NCBI GenBank assembly: GCA_934465125.1
Contig: CAKSKO010000027.1
Location: 1 to 9,812 of the forward strand
Length of the DNA: 9,812 bases
Source of the DNA: an uncultured Eubacteriales bacterium
Lineage (GTDB): Bacteria > Bacillota > Clostridia > Oscillospirales > Acutalibacteraceae
Reading direction: 5' to 3'
Part shown: piece after piece, positions 9,101 to 9,812 of the stretch
Position numbering within the stretch: the stretch's first letter is position 1
Layout of the letters: each line of letters begins with the position of its first letter
Program-made: the position numbers and the translations under genes
Notes under the pieces: generated by a model
What the model saw: the letters and a program-made list of their open reading frames with translations, nothing else
Told to the model about the DNA's origin: nothing
Databases searched by the model: none

Positions 9101-9160
9101 GTCGTGTGTGACGTTGTAAGTAATTACGATGAATTGATGACAAAAGTAATGGCAGATTGA
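6113..9160 (+). CDS. res: type III restriction enzyme, Res subunit
   Basis: A 1015-residue protein, close to EcoP15I Res in size. It joins Mod to form the restriction complex. ATP hydrolysis after site recognition lets it communicate along DNA, and it cuts at a distance from the site. Numbering from ATG 6113, the superfamily 2 motor shows Walker A TGVGKT (97-102), DEPQ (221-224), SATH (247-250), the highly characteristic SALKEGWDNPNVFQIC (524-539), and motif VI QEVGRGLRL (552-560). A C-terminal PD-(D/E)xK nuclease is visible as NPDW with D946 and AETKG with E964 and K966, so both ATPase and nuclease look intact. It is the last gene of the coupled operon, 12 nt after mod. No truncation or frameshift. 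Active restriction is expected but not shown by sequence alone. Confidence 0.95.
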   Translation: MKLRFKHQKFQAEAAKAVVDVFLGQPKNEGISYLIDKGATQTAQGELDTEFAGFKNARVILDDSTVLNNIQQIQRANLIKPSNSLEGNYNLTVEMETGVGKTYTYIKTMYELNQKYGWSKFIIVVPSIAIREGVYKSFQITEDHFAEEYGKKIRYFVYNSAHLNELDQFASSNSIYVMIINSQAFNAKGKDARRIYMKLDEFRSRRPIDIIAKTNPILIIDEPQSVEGEATREGLKKFNPLMTLRYSATHRKDRIFNMVYRLDAMEAYNKKLVKKIAVKGISVSGQSGTDGYLYLANLNLSNTKAPTASLEYNVKGQNGIKKITRIVNEGFNLYEQSGNLNEYKGYTVSRIDGRDNTVHFLNGKVIEVGQVMGDTQDSDQIRRIQIRETILSHLERERQLFYKGIKVLSLFFIDEVSKYKEYEGNVAKNGIYAQMFEEEYQNIIDHYVGELGDSEYVRYLKGIEAHQTHAGYFSIDKKSNHFIDGKIDKKEQSSNDIDAYDLIMKNKERLLDRKEPVRFIFSHSALKEGWDNPNVFQICTLKQSGAEVRKRQEVGRGLRLAVNQNGERMDASVLGDDVHNINVLTVIANESYDAFAKGLQTELAEVITDRPKKVTADLFNGKFIKNADGNNEIITGDMAGKIYFNMVKNDYVNENGELTDKYYEDKKTDNLVLPEEFKESKESIVRILDMIYDVKGMTPEDARKNDVDIKVNNEALNKKEFQTLWKKINVKSIYAVDFESQELIDKAISTLNSKLKVSKLVVNITTGTMNNINSKQDLFDGLAFKTKPDATKTENITSVATSIKYDLIGKLVDETGLTRQTIVKILQGIEPAIFDQFKSNPEEFIIKTANLINEQKATLIIQHIAYSKIDGDYVYDTSIFTEPTLKGKFGINAMATSKNIYDHLLYDSTIEKDFAEKLEQAKDVVVYVKLPKGFYISTPVGKYNPDWAIAFNQEHIKHIYFVAETKGNMSTLELRDIEKAKIECAKKHFAAISNKEVVCDVVSNYDELMTKVMAD

Positions 9161-9166
9161 AGATAC

Positions 9167-9195
9167 TTGATTTCTATTTTATAAAAAACTAAATT
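9167..9195 (+). promoter_or_regulatory. possible promoter of the downstream gene pair
   Basis: TTGATT (9167-9172) and TAAATT (9190-9195) match the sigma-70 -35 and -10 consensus at 4 of 6 bases each, with a 17-nt spacer. They lie in the 83-nt gap after res. AT-rich DNA gives such matches by chance, so this is a candidate only. No terminator hairpin is seen after res, so read-through from the R-M operon is also possible. Confidence 0.3.
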
Positions 9196-9232
9196 GTACC
9201 AAAGATGTATTTTAGTGTAAACAATGGTATGT

Positions 9233-9236
9233 GGAG
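9233..9236 (+). promoter_or_regulatory. ribosome binding site of the 94-aa protein gene
   Basis: GGAG lies 7 nt before ATG 9244. No such site precedes the in-frame ATGs at 9205 and 9229, so 9244 is preferred. Confidence 0.6.
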
Positions 9237-9243
9237 ATATTAT

Positions 9244-9528
9244 ATGAGCATACAAAAAAGTATGAATTGGATTTATAAAAATAACAAAGGTGAAAACGTT
9301 GCTATTGATGATTTCCTGTCTAATTTAGATAGAGGAAAATCATTAGTTTTACTTAAAGTAATAGAAAATATAGAAGAAAAGTTTAAACTATCATTATCTG
9401 AAGAGGAACTAAAAAAACTTACAGCCCTGGTAGAAAATACCGAGGATGGTTCTTTAAGAATTTCACTTTCGGGAAGTAAGGATATTATATCAAAAGTTGT
9501 AGAAAAAGATAATTGGACTAAAAAATAA
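9244..9528 (+). CDS. small hypothetical soluble protein
   Basis: A 94-residue protein not recognised as any known family. It has no signal peptide and no membrane segment. The middle (about 31-64, GKSLVLLKVIENIEEKFKLS followed by an EEELKKLTALVE stretch) is likely helical and charged. The end, DGSLRISLSGSKDIISKVVE, looks like two short strands and a helix. A longer form starting at 9205 (107 aa) is open, but lacks a ribosome binding site. Arginine codons here are AGA, unlike the CGT/CGC of the neighbouring R-M genes, so this gene may have a different history. It overlaps the following membrane-protein gene by one base (TAATG), so the two probably work together. A toxin-antitoxin-like or accessory defence pair is possible but unsupported by any recognised motif. 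Confidence 0.65.
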   Translation: MSIQKSMNWIYKNNKGENVAIDDFLSNLDRGKSLVLLKVIENIEEKFKLSLSEEELKKLTALVENTEDGSLRISLSGSKDIISKVVEKDNWTKK

Positions 9529-9812
9529 TGATTAAGAAACTACAAGATAAATTGGACTACGTTGGAACATTTTTGGATATACTATATTTTTTCGCTGGAG
9601 TTATTTTGGGTAGAAATGGTTTAATACCTGGAAAAATTATAAATTTTCAATTTACCCAAATAGTAGGAGCATACATAATCATTATGGTTTGGGCATTTAT
9701 TAAAATGCTACAAGTTCACAATCGCAAAAGTATAACGGCAATTTCTACAGAAAGAGATTGTTATAAAAATATTGTTATAAAAACTTCAGATGATGCAACA
9801 GAAAAAATACGA
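9528..9812 (+). CDS. membrane protein with two helices, 3' end outside window
   Basis: The reading frame starts at ATG 9528, which shares its A with the preceding TAA stop. It stays open for 95 codons to the window edge, so the protein is incomplete here. Two hydrophobic segments are visible: VGTFLDILYFFAGVILG (12-28) and FTQIVGAYIIIMVWAFIKML (42-61), joined by a short loop. A polar region after them (HNRKSITAISTERD onward) is probably cytoplasmic, since it follows a pair of helices and the N terminus is lysine-rich. There is no strong Shine-Dalgarno site before the ATG, so translation probably depends on reinitiation from the 94-aa gene. Base use is AT-rich like that gene. The family is not recognised; the missing C-terminal part would be needed to name it. 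Confidence 0.6.
   Translation, partial: MIKKLQDKLDYVGTFLDILYFFAGVILGRNGLIPGKIINFQFTQIVGAYIIIMVWAFIKMLQVHNRKSITAISTERDCYKNIVIKTSDDATEKIR

Noticed and set aside
228..9160. Assignment to DISARM, BREX or Mokosh.
   Set aside because: No DrmA/DrmB-like, PglZ-like or Mokosh-type gene is present. The Mod and Res motifs are those of a classical type III system.

Overview
The window carries a compact bacterial restriction-modification (R-M) locus, all on the + strand. Its core is a complete-looking type III system: an adenine-N6 methyltransferase (Mod, 4145-6100) followed by the ATPase/endonuclease subunit (Res, 6113-9160). Two further genes precede it in the same tightly packed operon. One is a large Snf2-type helicase with an N-terminal phospholipase-D-like domain that appears to lack its catalytic HxK motif (228-3497). 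The other is a DUF4391-family protein with a C-terminal coiled coil (3490-4152). The two upstream junctions are 8-nt overlaps (ATGCTTAA and ATGGATAA), and the Mod stop codon abuts the Res Shine-Dalgarno sequence, so the four genes are very probably co-transcribed and translationally coupled.

Layout. Positions 1-227 are a non-coding leader. It is AT-rich apart from a GC-rich patch near 150-178, and it contains several inverted repeats, one of which folds over the helicase start. The four-gene operon runs from 228 to 9160. After an 83-nt gap with a plausible promoter come a 94-aa soluble protein of unknown function (9244-9528) and, overlapping its stop by one base, a gene for a protein with two predicted membrane segments that runs off the right edge (9528-9812).

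Organism. TGA and TAA are used as stops at the expected ends of known families, so the standard bacterial code applies. The sequence is AT-rich overall. Most genes have clear Shine-Dalgarno sites (GGAGGG, AAAGGA, AAGGAG, GGAG), which argues mildly against Bacteroidota. The sequence alone does not allow a genus or phylum to be assigned. No transposase, integrase, tRNA or CRISPR array is visible.

How the genes may work together. Mod should recognise a short asymmetric site and methylate adenine on one strand. Res joins Mod, uses its helicase motor after site recognition, and cuts DNA with a PD-ExK nuclease. The upstream helicase and DUF4391 protein are not needed by textbook type III enzymes such as EcoP15I, so their conserved-looking position suggests an extended anti-phage system. 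The central third of mod, which holds the target recognition region, has clearly different codon use from both flanks. This suggests that the specificity cassette was swapped in by recombination.
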